Shown: piece after piece, positions 6,886 through 16,454 of the stretch | Numbering within the stretch: position 1 is the stretch's first letter | How the letters are laid out: each line of letters opens with the position of its first letter | NCBI RefSeq assembly: GCF_002197815.1 | Contig: NZ_NIUB01000011.1 | Coordinates: forward strand, 1-64,000 | Origin: Pseudomonas oleovorans subsp. oleovorans | GTDB lineage: Bacteria > Pseudomonadota > Gammaproteobacteria > Pseudomonadales > Pseudomonadaceae | Direction: 5' to 3' | DNA length: 64,000 bases | The notes under the pieces: model-generated | Database searches by the model: none | What the model was told of the DNA's origin: nothing | Seen by the model: only the letters and a program-made list of their open reading frames with translations | Program-made: the position numbers and the translations under genes

Positions 6886-9800
6886 CACTGCCCCTTGAGC
6901 AGTGCCAGCAAGGCATCGGCATCGAGCTTGCCGCTCATCTCACCGCCTTCGAGCAGGCTGCTGGCAAGGTCGCGTTTGCGGGCGTGCAGGCTGACGATTT
7001 GTTCCTCGATGGTGTTTTCCGTAACCAGTCGGTAGATGGTCACCGGGCGTTGTTGGCCCATGCGGTGAGCGCGGTCGCTGGCCTGGTCTTCCACTGCCGG
7101 ATTCCACCAGGGGTCGAGGTGGATGACGTAGTCGGCGGCGGTCAGGTTGAGGCCGCTGCCACCGGCCTTGAGGCTGATCAGGAATATCTCGCCTTCACCG
7201 GCCTGGAAGGCGTTGACCCGCTTCTGGCGCTCCTTGGCTGGGGTGGCGCCATCGAGGTACTGGTAGTGGATGCCGCGCTCATCCAGCCAGGCGCGGACGA
7301 TGTTCAGGTGGTCGACGAATTGGCTGAAGACCAGCGCCTTGTGACGGTTTTCCAACAGCTCTTCGACGATTTCCGCGAAGGCCTGGAGTTTGCTGCTGCT
7401 CAGGGGGCTACCCGGAATCACCAGTGAGGGATGGCAGCAGAAGCGGCGCAGGCGGGTGATCTCGGTCAGCACCTGAAGCGGGCTGCGCTCTTCGTCGGGG
7501 GCGCTGAGGTTGTCTACGGCCTGCTGGCGCAGGGCTTCGTACTGATGGGCTTCGGCCTCGGACAGCGGCACCTTGTAGGTAATCTCGGTACGCGCGGGCA
7601 GCTCATCGAGTACCTGGCTTTTCAGGCGACGCAGGATGAAGGGTTGGATCAGGTTCTTCAGAGCTCGCCGCGCCGAGGCATCGCCCTGTTCGATGGGGGT
7701 GGCGAAGCGTTGGCTAAAGCTGTCCTGGCTGCCGAGCAAGCTGGGGTTGATGAAGCGGAACAGGTTCCACAACTCGCCCAGGTGGTTTTCCAGTGGGGTG
7801 CCGGTGGCGATCAGGCGGAAGTCGGCCTGCAGGGCCATGGCAGCCTGCGAACGTTTGGTCTGGGCGTTCTTGATCGCTTGCGCCTCATCGAGCACCACGC
7901 TGATCCAGGGCTGTTTGCTGAATGCGTCGGCATCCTGTTGCAGCAGGCCGTAACTGACGATGACCAGATCCCGTGGGCCTAGACCTTCCAGGGTGCGCGT
8001 GCGTTGGTAGTCGCGGATGTTGAGGGTCGGGGCGAAGCGATTGCTTTCCGCCTGCCAGTTAAGGGTTACCGAGGTCGGCGCCACCACCAACTGTGGGCCT
8101 TGTGCGGCGCGCAACAGCAGCAGGGCCAGGGTTTGTACGGTTTTACCGAGGCCCATGTCGTCGGCCAGGCAGGCGCCCACGCCCCACTGTGCCAGGCGTG
8201 CCAGCCAGGCAAAGCCTTCTTGCTGGTAATCACGCAGCTCGGCCTGCAAGGTGCTTGGCACCGCTGGCTGATAATCCCGCAGGGACTGCAGGCGTTGCAG
8301 GTGGGCCTGCCAGTCCTGACCGGCCTTGAATTCGCCAGCTTCCTCGGCCAGTTCGGCGAGCAGCGGGGTGGTCAGCGGGCTCAGGCGCAGGCCGTCGTCG
8401 TTGATCCGTTCGGCCAGGTGGCTCAGTTCGTCCAGGCGCTTGCGCAGGCTGTTGCCGATGGCCAGCCAGTCATTGCTGCCCAGTGTGATGAAGCGGCCAG
8501 GGCTGGCCTTGAGCAGCTCCAGCAATTGGCGTAGCTGCAGCACCCGGCCGTCATCCAGGGTCAGCTCGCCTTGAAGCTGGAACCAGTCGCCTTGTTGCTT
8601 GAGGCCAAGCTTGAGGTGCTGGATCTCGCTGCGGCCCTTGATGCGCATGCGCTCGCCTTCCGGCCATACGCATTCGAGTAGCTGGCCGTCGATGGCCTGC
8701 AGCTCGCTGAGCACCTGCAGGGCGTCCTGCGGGTTTTCCAGTTGCCACTCCTGACCGTCGCTGTCGGCATTGGCCAGGGCTGGGCAGGCGTCGAGGATCT
8801 GTTGCAGGGCTTGGCGTTCGTGCTTGAGATTACGCGCCACTTGCACGGTTTTGCCGTCGCGCTCACCCAGCAGGCGCTCGCTGCCATGCCCTGGCCGGAA
8901 CCAGCCGCCTTCGGCCAGCGGCCGCACCAGCAATTGCAAGCGCAGCCCCTCGGCCAACGGCAGCAGGTGGGCGTAGAGGCGGGTATCGGCGGCTATCTCT
9001 TCGACGTGCGCGGTCAGTTCCGGGATATCCGAGTGGATGGGCAGCAACGGGGCGATACTGCTAATGGCTTCGACCAGTTGCGCCTTGGCCGACAGCGGCA
9101 CGTTGAGGCCGTCACCGATGATATCGGCGATCTGCCGCAGCTCCTTGCTGGCCGGGTAGATCTTCAGCCGCGTGGGGGTTTCCTTCTCCAGCAGCAGCTC
9201 ACCGTCGGCGATGCCCTCGGGCTGAAGCCGCAGGCTGATCTGGCCTTTGTCTTCCTTGAGTTGCAGGCCGGGCTCGCCCAGGCTGACGTCGACTCTTACC
9301 TCCGGTGCGTCCTGCCAGAACAGATGGGGATGGCCCACCAGGCGCTGCAGTGCAATGGCAGCCGGCAGGCTGTACTGGCGACCACCGTAATAGCTGTTCT
9401 CGACCTGGATCAGACGACTGGCCTCACGGTCTTGATCGCAGAGAAAGTCCAGGCTGCCGCCGTCCTCGAGCAGACGCTTGAGGGCAACCGGGCGGCCCTT
9501 GCTCCATTGCCCCTTGGCGTTGCGTTTTTGCTCGCGGGGCTCGAGCATCAGACCGCTGTAGCGGTCCATGTGGAGCAGCCAGGCCAGGCGCGTTTGTTGC
9601 TCGGCGCTCTTGACCGGGTTGGCCGGTGAGCGGATCAGGCTCAGTGCGTTGAGTGCCAGTTGCCAGCTTTCCTGACGCTGATACAGGTCTACCAGGGGCA
9701 GCGCACCATCAGGCAGTGGCGCGCTGCCGCCGAATTGGCGGCTGATCAGCGCTTCGTATTCATCGGCGAGCCAACGATAGCCATTTTCACATAGCTGCTG

Positions 9801-10952
9801 CGCCTGTTCCTGCAAGGCGTTACGCCAAGCCTTTTGCCTGGCCAGCGGCTCATCCAGCCAGTACAGCGCCAGGCCCAGCAGCAACCCATCCAGGCCCGGA
9901 GCCAGTGGCGGCAGTTTGTGCAACTGCGGCGGTCGACTGCCTTGGCGCAGGTCGAGAAAACTCAGCAGCAGCTGATAGGCGATGCCATACCCCTGTTTGC
10001 TGCCCAGTTGTAGGGCTTGTTTGAGCGTCGGTAACTGCTTGGGATCGTTTTCCTGAATCAGCGCCAGGCAGTACAGCGCGTTGAGTGTCGGCGGGAGGTC
10101 GATCTTGCGCTTTTTGGTCTGCTTGCGCAGATCGGCCATCCACTCACGTAGCACGGCCAGCATGTCGCGTAAGGCGCCCTTGGCGAACAGGCTGATGATC
10201 ACATGCATCAGGCTGCGCGTCTCAAGGGCCATCTGCTCGAGGGTTGCCTGATCGCCGCGCCACAGGGCGTGCAGCAGTACCTGCAAGCCAAGCTCCATAT
10301 CGTTGTGCTGTTGCAGGCTCTGCAGGGCCATTCGATAGCTCTGCTCGGCCGGTGAGCAGGCTATCGCGGCCAGTTGCAGGTGGTCGTCGAGCAGTAGCTG
10401 GCGAACCGGCAGGGACAGTCTGGCCAAGAGGGTCTGCCCGGCTTCGTCGTTGAGCATCTGCCGGATCGGGTGCCATTCCAGCGATTCATGGATGGGGACC
10501 ACATCGTCCAGTTGCTCCAGCGCCTGTGCCAGGTAATCGGCATCGTCAGCGATGATCGCCAGCCAGACTTCCTCCATGAGCCGTTTGCTGGACGGTGATG
10601 ACCAGGTGTCGAGCGGGGTTAGCTGTTGCACATGTGCCTTGAGCAATGCGACGCGATCCTCTGACTTGAACAGACGCAGCAGTACGTCGTTGCGTAGATT
10701 CGGCGTGATGCCAAACAAGGTGTGCCTGTCGCTTTGCCCCTGGGTTAGCCAGCCGGTTGCGATGAGTTCCTTGGCCACCTCGCTGAAGCATGTGTGATCA
10801 AGCTGCCGTGAGCTGGAGAGGCGCACGTTGAGCGCGCGCAGGTGTTTGAGCAATGCGGTTTTGTTCTGCCCCATGACACAGGGCGCCAGGTTGAATAGCA
10901 CCGATTGCAAGTGATACGGCAAGGCTTCAAACGCGACGGGTGACTTGGGCAT
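6885..10952 (-). CDS. Large SNF2/RapA-like helicase
   Basis: This 1355-aa protein has a long N-terminal region with no motif I recognise (about 1-880), then a C-terminal SNF2 superfamily-2 ATPase. Motif I is DDMGLGKT (lysine at 937), motif II is DEAQ within VVLDEAQAIKN, motif III is in the GTPLENHLGELW segment, and motif VI is the DRAHRMGQ segment preceded by SGLNLTAADYVIHLDPWWNP. This pattern marks a DNA translocase or remodeler. It resembles HepA-type proteins but is larger than RapA. The start at 10952 (MPKSPVAF) is used because the longer frame begins inside the ilvD terminator. The 3' end overlaps the phosphoesterase gene. Its specific role is unknown. Confidence 0.88.
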   Translation of the reverse strand: MPKSPVAFEALPYHLQSVLFNLAPCVMGQNKTALLKHLRALNVRLSSSRQLDHTCFSEVAKELIATGWLTQGQSDRHTLFGITPNLRNDVLLRLFKSEDRVALLKAHVQQLTPLDTWSSPSSKRLMEEVWLAIIADDADYLAQALEQLDDVVPIHESLEWHPIRQMLNDEAGQTLLARLSLPVRQLLLDDHLQLAAIACSPAEQSYRMALQSLQQHNDMELGLQVLLHALWRGDQATLEQMALETRSLMHVIISLFAKGALRDMLAVLREWMADLRKQTKKRKIDLPPTLNALYCLALIQENDPKQLPTLKQALQLGSKQGYGIAYQLLLSFLDLRQGSRPPQLHKLPPLAPGLDGLLLGLALYWLDEPLARQKAWRNALQEQAQQLCENGYRWLADEYEALISRQFGGSAPLPDGALPLVDLYQRQESWQLALNALSLIRSPANPVKSAEQQTRLAWLLHMDRYSGLMLEPREQKRNAKGQWSKGRPVALKRLLEDGGSLDFLCDQDREASRLIQVENSYYGGRQYSLPAAIALQRLVGHPHLFWQDAPEVRVDVSLGEPGLQLKEDKGQISLRLQPEGIADGELLLEKETPTRLKIYPASKELRQIADIIGDGLNVPLSAKAQLVEAISSIAPLLPIHSDIPELTAHVEEIAADTRLYAHLLPLAEGLRLQLLVRPLAEGGWFRPGHGSERLLGERDGKTVQVARNLKHERQALQQILDACPALANADSDGQEWQLENPQDALQVLSELQAIDGQLLECVWPEGERMRIKGRSEIQHLKLGLKQQGDWFQLQGELTLDDGRVLQLRQLLELLKASPGRFITLGSNDWLAIGNSLRKRLDELSHLAERINDDGLRLSPLTTPLLAELAEEAGEFKAGQDWQAHLQRLQSLRDYQPAVPSTLQAELRDYQQEGFAWLARLAQWGVGACLADDMGLGKTVQTLALLLLRAAQGPQLVVAPTSVTLNWQAESNRFAPTLNIRDYQRTRTLEGLGPRDLVIVSYGLLQQDADAFSKQPWISVVLDEAQAIKNAQTKRSQAAMALQADFRLIATGTPLENHLGELWNLFRFINPSLLGSQDSFSQRFATPIEQGDASARRALKNLIQPFILRRLKSQVLDELPARTEITYKVPLSEAEAHQYEALRQQAVDNLSAPDEERSPLQVLTEITRLRRFCCHPSLVIPGSPLSSSKLQAFAEIVEELLENRHKALVFSQFVDHLNIVRAWLDERGIHYQYLDGATPAKERQKRVNAFQAGEGEIFLISLKAGGSGLNLTAADYVIHLDPWWNPAVEDQASDRAHRMGQQRPVTIYRLVTENTIEEQIVSLHARKRDLASSLLEGGEMSGKLDADALLALLKGQ

Positions 10953-11013
10953 AAGAACGGGGCTCTGGCAACCTGACGGAGGGCAAATGGTAGTGGCTAT
11001 CGATAAAACGACC

Positions 11014-11036
11014 AAGCCCGGCACATGGCCGGGCTT
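11014..11036. terminator. ilvD terminator
   Basis: The stem AAGCCCGGC / GCCGGGCTT has a 5-nt loop and lies 21 nt past the ilvD stop. On the minus strand it is followed by GGTCGTTTT. It separates ilvD from the helicase gene on the same strand. Confidence 0.75.
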
Positions 11037-11057
11037 AGTTTAGGCAGGGGGCGGGTA

Positions 11058-12896
11058 TCAGCCGTCCAGCATGGCCTTGTTGCGCACCGCACCCTTGTCG
11101 GCGCTGGTGGCGAGCAGGGCGTAGGCCTTGAGTGCGGTGGTTACCTTGCGCGCGCGTGGTGCGGCCGGCTTCCAGCCTTTCTTGTCCTGTTCGGCACGGC
11201 GGGCGGCCAGTTCTTCATCGCTGACCAGCAGGTTGATGCTGCGATTGGGGATGTCGATGAGGATCTTGTCGCCGTCGTTGACCAGGCCAATGGCGCCGCC
11301 TGCTGCCGCTTCCGGCGAGGCGTGGCCGATGGACAGGCCGCTGGTGCCACCGGAGAAACGGCCGTCGGTGAGCAGGGCGCAGGCCTTGCCCAGACCCTTG
11401 GACTTCAGGTAGCTGGTCGGATAGAGCATCTCCTGCATGCCAGGGCCACCTTTCGGACCTTCGTAACGGATGATGACGATGTCACCTTCCTTCACTTCGT
11501 CATTGAGGATGCCCTTGACCGCGCTGTCCTGGCTCTCGAAGACCTTGGCGTTGCCCTCGAAGACATGGATCGATTCGTCCACACCCGCGGTCTTCACCAC
11601 GCAGCCATCGAGGGCGATGTTGCCGTACAGCACCGCAAGTCCGCCTTCCTGGGAGTACGCGTGCTCGACGCTGCGAATGCAGCCTTCGGCACGGTCGTCG
11701 TCGAGGGTTTCCCAGCGGGTGCTCTGGCTGAATGCGGTCTGGGTCGGGATACCGGCCGGGCCGGCCTTGAAGAAGTGGTGCACGGCTTCGTCGCGGGTCT
11801 GGGTGATGTCCCACTGGGCGATGGCGTCGGCCATGCTCGGGCTGTGCACGGTGGGCACATCGGTGTGCAGCAGGCCGCCACGGGCCAGCTCGCCGAGGAT
11901 GGAGAAAATGCCGCCAGCGCGGTGCACGTCTTCCATGTGGTACTTCTGGATGTTCGGCGCCACCTTGCACAGCTGCGGCACCTTGCGCGACAGGCGATCG
12001 ATGTCGCGCAGGTCGAACTCGATCTCGGCTTCCTGGGCGGCGGCCAGCAGGTGCAGGATGGTGTTGGTCGAACCGCCCATGGCGATGTCCAGCATCATGG
12101 CGTTTTCGAACGCCTTGAAGTTGGCGATGTTGCGCGGCAGTACCGACTCGTCGCCTTCGCCGTAGTAGCGCTGGCACAGCTCGACGGCCAGGCGGCCGGC
12201 GCGCAGGAACAGCTGCTCGCGGTCGCTGTGGGTGGCCAGGGTCGAGCCGTTGCCCGGCAGGGACAGGCCGAGGGCTTCGGTCAGGCAGTTCATCGAGTTG
12301 GCGGTGAACATGCCGGAGCAGCTGCCGCAGGTCGGGCAGGCGCTGCGCTCGTACTCGGCGACTTTCTCGTCGGAGGCGGTCGAGTCGGCGGCGATGACCA
12401 TGGCATCGACCAGATCCAGGCCGTGGCTGGCCAGCTTGGTCTTGCCGGCTTCCATCGGGCCGCCGGAGACGAACACCACCGGGATGTTCAGGCGCAGGGC
12501 GGCCATCAGCATGCCGGGGGTGATCTTGTCGCAGTTGCTGATGCAGACGATGGCATCGGCGCAGTGGGCGTTGACCATGTATTCCACGGAGTCGGCGATG
12601 ATCTCGCGGCTCGGCAGCGAATAGAGCATGCCGTCGTGGCCCATGGCGATGCCGTCATCGACGGCGATGGTATTGAATTCCTTGGCCACGCCGCCGTGCT
12701 TCTCGATCTCGCGGGCGACCAGTTGGCCGAGATCCTTCAGGTGCACGTGGCCGGGCACGAACTGGGTGAAGGAGTTGGCGATGGCGATGATCGGTTTCTT
12801 GAAGTCTTCGTCCTTCATCCCGGTGGCGCGCCACAGGGCGCGGGCGCCGGCCATGTTGCGGCCGTGGGTGGAGGTCTTCGAGCGGTAATCGGGCAT
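11058..12896 (-). CDS. ilvD: Dihydroxy-acid dehydratase
   Basis: IlvD dehydrates 2,3-dihydroxy-isovalerate and dihydroxy-methylvalerate to the 2-keto acids that precede valine, isoleucine and leucine. It is cytosolic and carries an oxygen-sensitive Fe-S cluster. The 612-aa length is typical. Cluster-ligand cysteines are visible at C122 (SNCDKITPG) and in CPTCGSCSG (C187, C190, C193). The Mg-binding [11 protein letters not shown] segment near residue 80 and the C-terminal [10 protein letters not shown] are conserved. AGGAAT lies seven bases before the ATG. It is separated from the ABC importer genes by about 220 bp in which I see nothing notable. Confidence 0.97.
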   Translation of the reverse strand: MPDYRSKTSTHGRNMAGARALWRATGMKDEDFKKPIIAIANSFTQFVPGHVHLKDLGQLVAREIEKHGGVAKEFNTIAVDDGIAMGHDGMLYSLPSREIIADSVEYMVNAHCADAIVCISNCDKITPGMLMAALRLNIPVVFVSGGPMEAGKTKLASHGLDLVDAMVIAADSTASDEKVAEYERSACPTCGSCSGMFTANSMNCLTEALGLSLPGNGSTLATHSDREQLFLRAGRLAVELCQRYYGEGDESVLPRNIANFKAFENAMMLDIAMGGSTNTILHLLAAAQEAEIEFDLRDIDRLSRKVPQLCKVAPNIQKYHMEDVHRAGGIFSILGELARGGLLHTDVPTVHSPSMADAIAQWDITQTRDEAVHHFFKAGPAGIPTQTAFSQSTRWETLDDDRAEGCIRSVEHAYSQEGGLAVLYGNIALDGCVVKTAGVDESIHVFEGNAKVFESQDSAVKGILNDEVKEGDIVIIRYEGPKGGPGMQEMLYPTSYLKSKGLGKACALLTDGRFSGGTSGLSIGHASPEAAAGGAIGLVNDGDKILIDIPNRSINLLVSDEELAARRAEQDKKGWKPAAPRARKVTTALKAYALLATSADKGAVRNKAMLDG

Positions 12897-13114
12897 GACG
12901 GTATTCCTGCGACTAATTCGGTTGTGTGTGCGGTGAGCGTCGTCGAGCGGCAGATCGCCGCGGTGTCAGGAGGCTGCATGACGAAACGGGATCGCCGTTC
13001 GTGCGGCCAGGGCTCACAGGCCCGCCGGAGGATGCCGGGCGGGGAATGGGGCGATTCTACGCCCGCCAGGGCTGGCGGGGGAAGGTTGCCGGTCGTGCGC
13101 AGGCCCGTGACGGC

Positions 13115-13969
13115 TCAATGCGGTATTTCGATCCCGCGCATCCGCTCGGCACGTCGGCGAAGCAGTTCCAGGGTGACCAGCAGGGCGATGGAGACCAGGA
13201 TCAGCAGTGTGGCGATGGCCAGGATGCTCGGGTTGATCTGCTCGCGCAGGCCCGAGAACATCTGCCGGGGAATGGTGCGTTGCTGTGGGCCGGCCATGAA
13301 CAGGATCACCACCACTTCATCGAACGAGGTGATGAAGGCGAACAGCGCACCGCTGATCACGCCGGGGCGAATCAGCGGCATGATCACGTCGAAGAACACG
13401 CGAATCGGCGTGGCGCCGAGGTTCAGCGCAGCACGCGCCAGGCTGTAGTCGAAACCGGTGAGGGTGGCGGTGACAGTGATAATGACGAACGGCGTACCAA
13501 GTGCGGCATGGGCCAGGATCACGCCCAGGTAGCCACCGGCCAGGCCGAGGTTGGAGTAGAAGAAGAACATGCCGGCGGCGGTGATGATCAGTGGCACGAT
13601 CATCGGCGATAGCAGCAGGGCGGTGATGAAGCGGCGAAACGGCATCTCATCGCGGGCCAGGCCTATGGCGGCGCAGGTGCCCAGAATGGTGGCGAGGATG
13701 GTCGAGAGGATGCCGATGAAGAAGCTGTTCTTGATCGCCAGTATCCACTTCGGATCGTTGAATATCTCCCGGTACCAGCGCAGCGAATAGGCCTCGGGGT
13801 CGAGGGTGAGCATGCCTTCGGTGAAGCTGAAGAACGGCTCTGCGTTGAACGACAGCGGCACGATCACCAGGATCGGCAGAATCAGAAACAGCAGCACCAG
13901 CCAGGAGCTGGCCTTGAGCAGCCAGTGTCCGAGGTGGTGCCAGAAGCCGTAGTAGGCGGGGATCTTCAT
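13115..13969 (-). CDS. ABC importer permease, PotC/PotI type
   Basis: This 284-aa inner-membrane permease has six predicted helices. The EAA loop, which contacts the ATPase, reads RAALNLGATPIRVFFDVIMPLIRPG. Subfamily features match the PotC/PotI/YdcV branch that moves spermidine, putrescine and related compounds. It is the last gene of a four-gene set, seven bases after the first permease gene. The substrate cannot be read from the sequence; a polyamine or other small cationic or zwitterionic solute is the family-based guess. Confidence 0.9.
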   Translation of the reverse strand: MKIPAYYGFWHHLGHWLLKASSWLVLLFLILPILVIVPLSFNAEPFFSFTEGMLTLDPEAYSLRWYREIFNDPKWILAIKNSFFIGILSTILATILGTCAAIGLARDEMPFRRFITALLLSPMIVPLIITAAGMFFFYSNLGLAGGYLGVILAHAALGTPFVIITVTATLTGFDYSLARAALNLGATPIRVFFDVIMPLIRPGVISGALFAFITSFDEVVVILFMAGPQQRTIPRQMFSGLREQINPSILAIATLLILVSIALLVTLELLRRRAERMRGIEIPH

Positions 13970-13976
13970 CGTCTCA

Positions 13977-15212
13977 TCATCCCAACTTGATGTTGCTGGC
14001 GCCGACGAAGCGGTCGTACACCCAGTACAGCAGCAGGATCAGCCCGAGCAGCAACGAGCCCAGTGCGGCGGCCAGCTCCCAGTTGTTCGAACGCTGCATA
14101 TGGAAGGCGATGATGTTGCTGATCATCTGCCCGTCGGTGCCACCGACCAGTGCCGGGGTGATGTAGTAGCCGACCGAGATGATGAACACCAGCAGCGCCC
14201 CGGCACTCAGGCCGGGCAGGGTCATCGGGAAGTAGATGCGGACGAAGGCCGGGATCGGTTTGTCGCCGAGGCTGAGTGCGGCGCGCATGTAGCTGGGGTC
14301 GATGCCGCGCATCACACTGTACAGCGGCAGAATCATGAACGGCAGCAGGATGTGGGTCATCGCCACCACGGTGGCGAACGAGGTATAGAGCATCTCGAAG
14401 GGCTGACTGATCAGGCCGATGCCCATGAGGAAGGAGTTGATCACGCCGTTGGTCTGCAGCAGCGCGATCCACGAGGTGGTGCGCACCAGCAGCGAGGTCC
14501 AGAACGGCAGCAGCACCAGCACCAGCAGCAGGTTGGCGCGGTTCGACGGCAGGCCGGCGAGGTAGTAGGCCAGCGGGTAGCCGAGCAGGGCGCAGAGCAG
14601 GGTGATGACCAGCGCCATGTTCAGGGTCTTGGAATACAGCTGCAGGTAGATCTGGGTGTCCTGGCGCGCCTGGATGCCCTCGTCGGGGTGCATCTCCAGA
14701 TCCAGTGCGGTCAGGTAGTAATCGTAGGTGTAAACCTTGCCGGCGCGCTCGATGGCGTACCACAGCTCGGGCTTGCTCCAGTTGCGGTGGGCCTCGAGCA
14801 GCGTCTGCACGCCTTGGCTTTGCAGCGCCTGGGCGTCCAGTCGGCCAACGCGCCGGGCAGTGGCTTTGACCACGCTGGACATGCCGGTATAGGCGCGGTT
14901 GAGTTCTTCGGAGAGCTTGCCGGACAGGCGTTGCTCGTTGAGCGCGTGCAGTTCGCTGACGAATACCTGCAGGGTCTTCTCGTCCGGCAGTTGCTTGTGA
15001 TCGTCCCAGCGTTCGAGCTCGGCCAGGGTCTGCGGAATCAGTTCGGCCACGGTCGGGTGATACACGCTGCGCCACAGCATGGTCCCGATGGGGGCGACGA
15101 AGGTGACGAGGATGAACAGCAGCAGCGGCACCACGAAGAGAAAGGCGGCGAGGCGTTTCTTGCGGCGGGCGCTGGCGGCTTGGCCGGCTTCGCTGGTGGT
15201 CAGGGATGACAA
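13977..15212 (-). CDS. ABC importer permease, PotB/PotH type, with large insert
   Basis: This 411-aa permease has a typical PotB/PotH six-helix core and the EAA loop (RAALSLGDKPIPAFVRIYFP). It is about 110-120 residues longer than usual because of a hydrophilic, helix-rich insert between TM1 and TM2 (roughly residues 48-165), which would lie in the periplasm. The start is assigned to a TTG at 15212 because GGAG lies seven bases upstream and the product begins MSSLTTSEAG; an in-frame GTG nine codons upstream has no good site. A large intercistronic hairpin separates this gene from the binding-protein gene. Confidence 0.88.
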   Translation of the reverse strand: MSSLTTSEAGQAASARRKKRLAAFLFVVPLLLFILVTFVAPIGTMLWRSVYHPTVAELIPQTLAELERWDDHKQLPDEKTLQVFVSELHALNEQRLSGKLSEELNRAYTGMSSVVKATARRVGRLDAQALQSQGVQTLLEAHRNWSKPELWYAIERAGKVYTYDYYLTALDLEMHPDEGIQARQDTQIYLQLYSKTLNMALVITLLCALLGYPLAYYLAGLPSNRANLLLVLVLLPFWTSLLVRTTSWIALLQTNGVINSFLMGIGLISQPFEMLYTSFATVVAMTHILLPFMILPLYSVMRGIDPSYMRAALSLGDKPIPAFVRIYFPMTLPGLSAGALLVFIISVGYYITPALVGGTDGQMISNIIAFHMQRSNNWELAAALGSLLLGLILLLYWVYDRFVGASNIKLG

Positions 15213-15256
15213 GGTGTTACTCCGTAAAACAGGGCGCACAGCAAGTGTCGATCAGT

Positions 15257-15350
15257 AGCTCCCTCTCCCGTTTACGGGAGAGGGCTGGGGAGAGGGTGAC
15301 AGATTCACCCTCTCCCCCAACCCCTCTCCCACAAGTGGGAGAGGGGAGCT
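15257..15350. repeat. Large intercistronic inverted repeat
   Basis: Outer arms AGCTCCCTCTCCC and its approximate complement bracket further CCCTCTCC/GGAGAGGG blocks, so nearly the whole 94 nt can fold as one long hairpin or as two smaller ones. It lies between the binding-protein gene and the first permease gene of one operon. Such positions often stabilise the upstream mRNA segment. Confidence 0.75.
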
Positions 15351-15358
15351 GATGGCCT

Positions 15359-16432
15359 TTACTTCAACAACCACTCGTTGAATTTCTCACCCAACGACTC
15401 GCCATAGTCAGCCCAGAACTCGGAGCCAGCCTGGATGCCTTTATCCAGGTGAGCGGTCGGCAGGTGCGGCGTCGCAGTCTGGTCTGCCAGCGGCATGGAC
15501 GACTTGCGGGTCGGGCCGTAGGCGACGTCCGGCATGCCGGCCAGCGGCTTGGAGCCGGTGGCGTACTTGATGAATTCCATAGCTAGGTCTTTCTTCTTCG
15601 AGCCTTTGACGATGGCCCAGGCGTCGAGGTCGTAGACGTGGCCGTCCCAGACGATTTCGAAGGGTTTCTTCTCCTGCACGATGGCGTCGTAGAAGCGGCC
15701 GTTGGCCGATTGCACCAGCACCGCACCGCCGTCATTGAGCAGTTGTGGCGCCTGCGACCAGGAGTCGAACCAGACGATGTCCTTCTTGATGCTGTCCAGC
15801 TTGTCGAAGGCGCGTTGCTGGCCTTCGGGGGTGGCCAGCACGTCGTACACTTCATCGGGCGCCACGCCATCGGCCAGCAGTGCCCATTCCATGTTCACCT
15901 GCGGGCGTTTGCGCAGGGCGCGCTTGCCGGGAATCTTGGCGGTGTCGAAGAAGTCGTCGATGCTGGCTGCCTTGGTATCACCGATGGTGTTCTGGTTGTA
16001 GGCGAATACCACCGACCAGACGATGTTACCCACCGCGCATTCGCTGGCCAGGGCTTCGGGGATGAAGTCCTGTGCGGCCGGGGTGCCGTCGATGCCGGCC
16101 GGCAGTACGCTGTGGTCGAGGGTTTCCAGCAAGCCTTCGGAGCAGGCGCGTTCGAGGTCGATCACCTCGAAGTCGACCACGTCCCACTGGATGTTGCCGG
16201 ATTCGACCTGGGCCTTGATCTCGGCGACGCCGCCCGAGTAATCCTCGAACAATACCTTGACCCCGGTTTCTGCCTGGTACGGGTCGATGACGTGCTTCTT
16301 CTGCGCCGCCCCATAGGCGCCGCCCCAGGACACTACGGTGAGGCTGTCCTGGGCCGTGGCGTTGCCAGCGGTGAGTCCCAGTGCCGCCACCAGGGCGAAG
16401 GTGGAAACGCTGGTAGTCAGTGATCTAGCCAT
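15359..16432 (-). CDS. Periplasmic solute-binding protein of ABC importer
   Basis: This 357-aa exported protein has a signal peptide ending at ATA-QD (about residue 27/28). The mature start LTVVSWGGAYGAAQKKHVIDPYQAETG is characteristic of the PotD/PotF-like binding-protein family. It would capture the ligand in the periplasm and deliver it to the two permeases. GGAG lies seven bases before the ATG at 16432. It starts 22 bp after the ATPase gene, and the downstream hairpin may raise its expression over the permeases. The specific ligand is unknown. Confidence 0.9.
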   Translation of the reverse strand: MARSLTTSVSTFALVAALGLTAGNATAQDSLTVVSWGGAYGAAQKKHVIDPYQAETGVKVLFEDYSGGVAEIKAQVESGNIQWDVVDFEVIDLERACSEGLLETLDHSVLPAGIDGTPAAQDFIPEALASECAVGNIVWSVVFAYNQNTIGDTKAASIDDFFDTAKIPGKRALRKRPQVNMEWALLADGVAPDEVYDVLATPEGQQRAFDKLDSIKKDIVWFDSWSQAPQLLNDGGAVLVQSANGRFYDAIVQEKKPFEIVWDGHVYDLDAWAIVKGSKKKDLAMEFIKYATGSKPLAGMPDVAYGPTRKSSMPLADQTATPHLPTAHLDKGIQAGSEFWADYGESLGEKFNEWLLK

Positions 16433-16454
16433 TGTTGTGCTCCATGTGCTTCTA

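Noticed and set aside
6885..11024. A longer helicase start at 11024
   Set aside because: It would begin inside the ilvD terminator hairpin, without a ribosome-binding site.
11025..13448. An 807-codon open frame antisense to ilvD
   Set aside because: It mirrors the codon structure of ilvD in GC-rich DNA, crosses its terminator and promoter, and its product is low-complexity with no family features.
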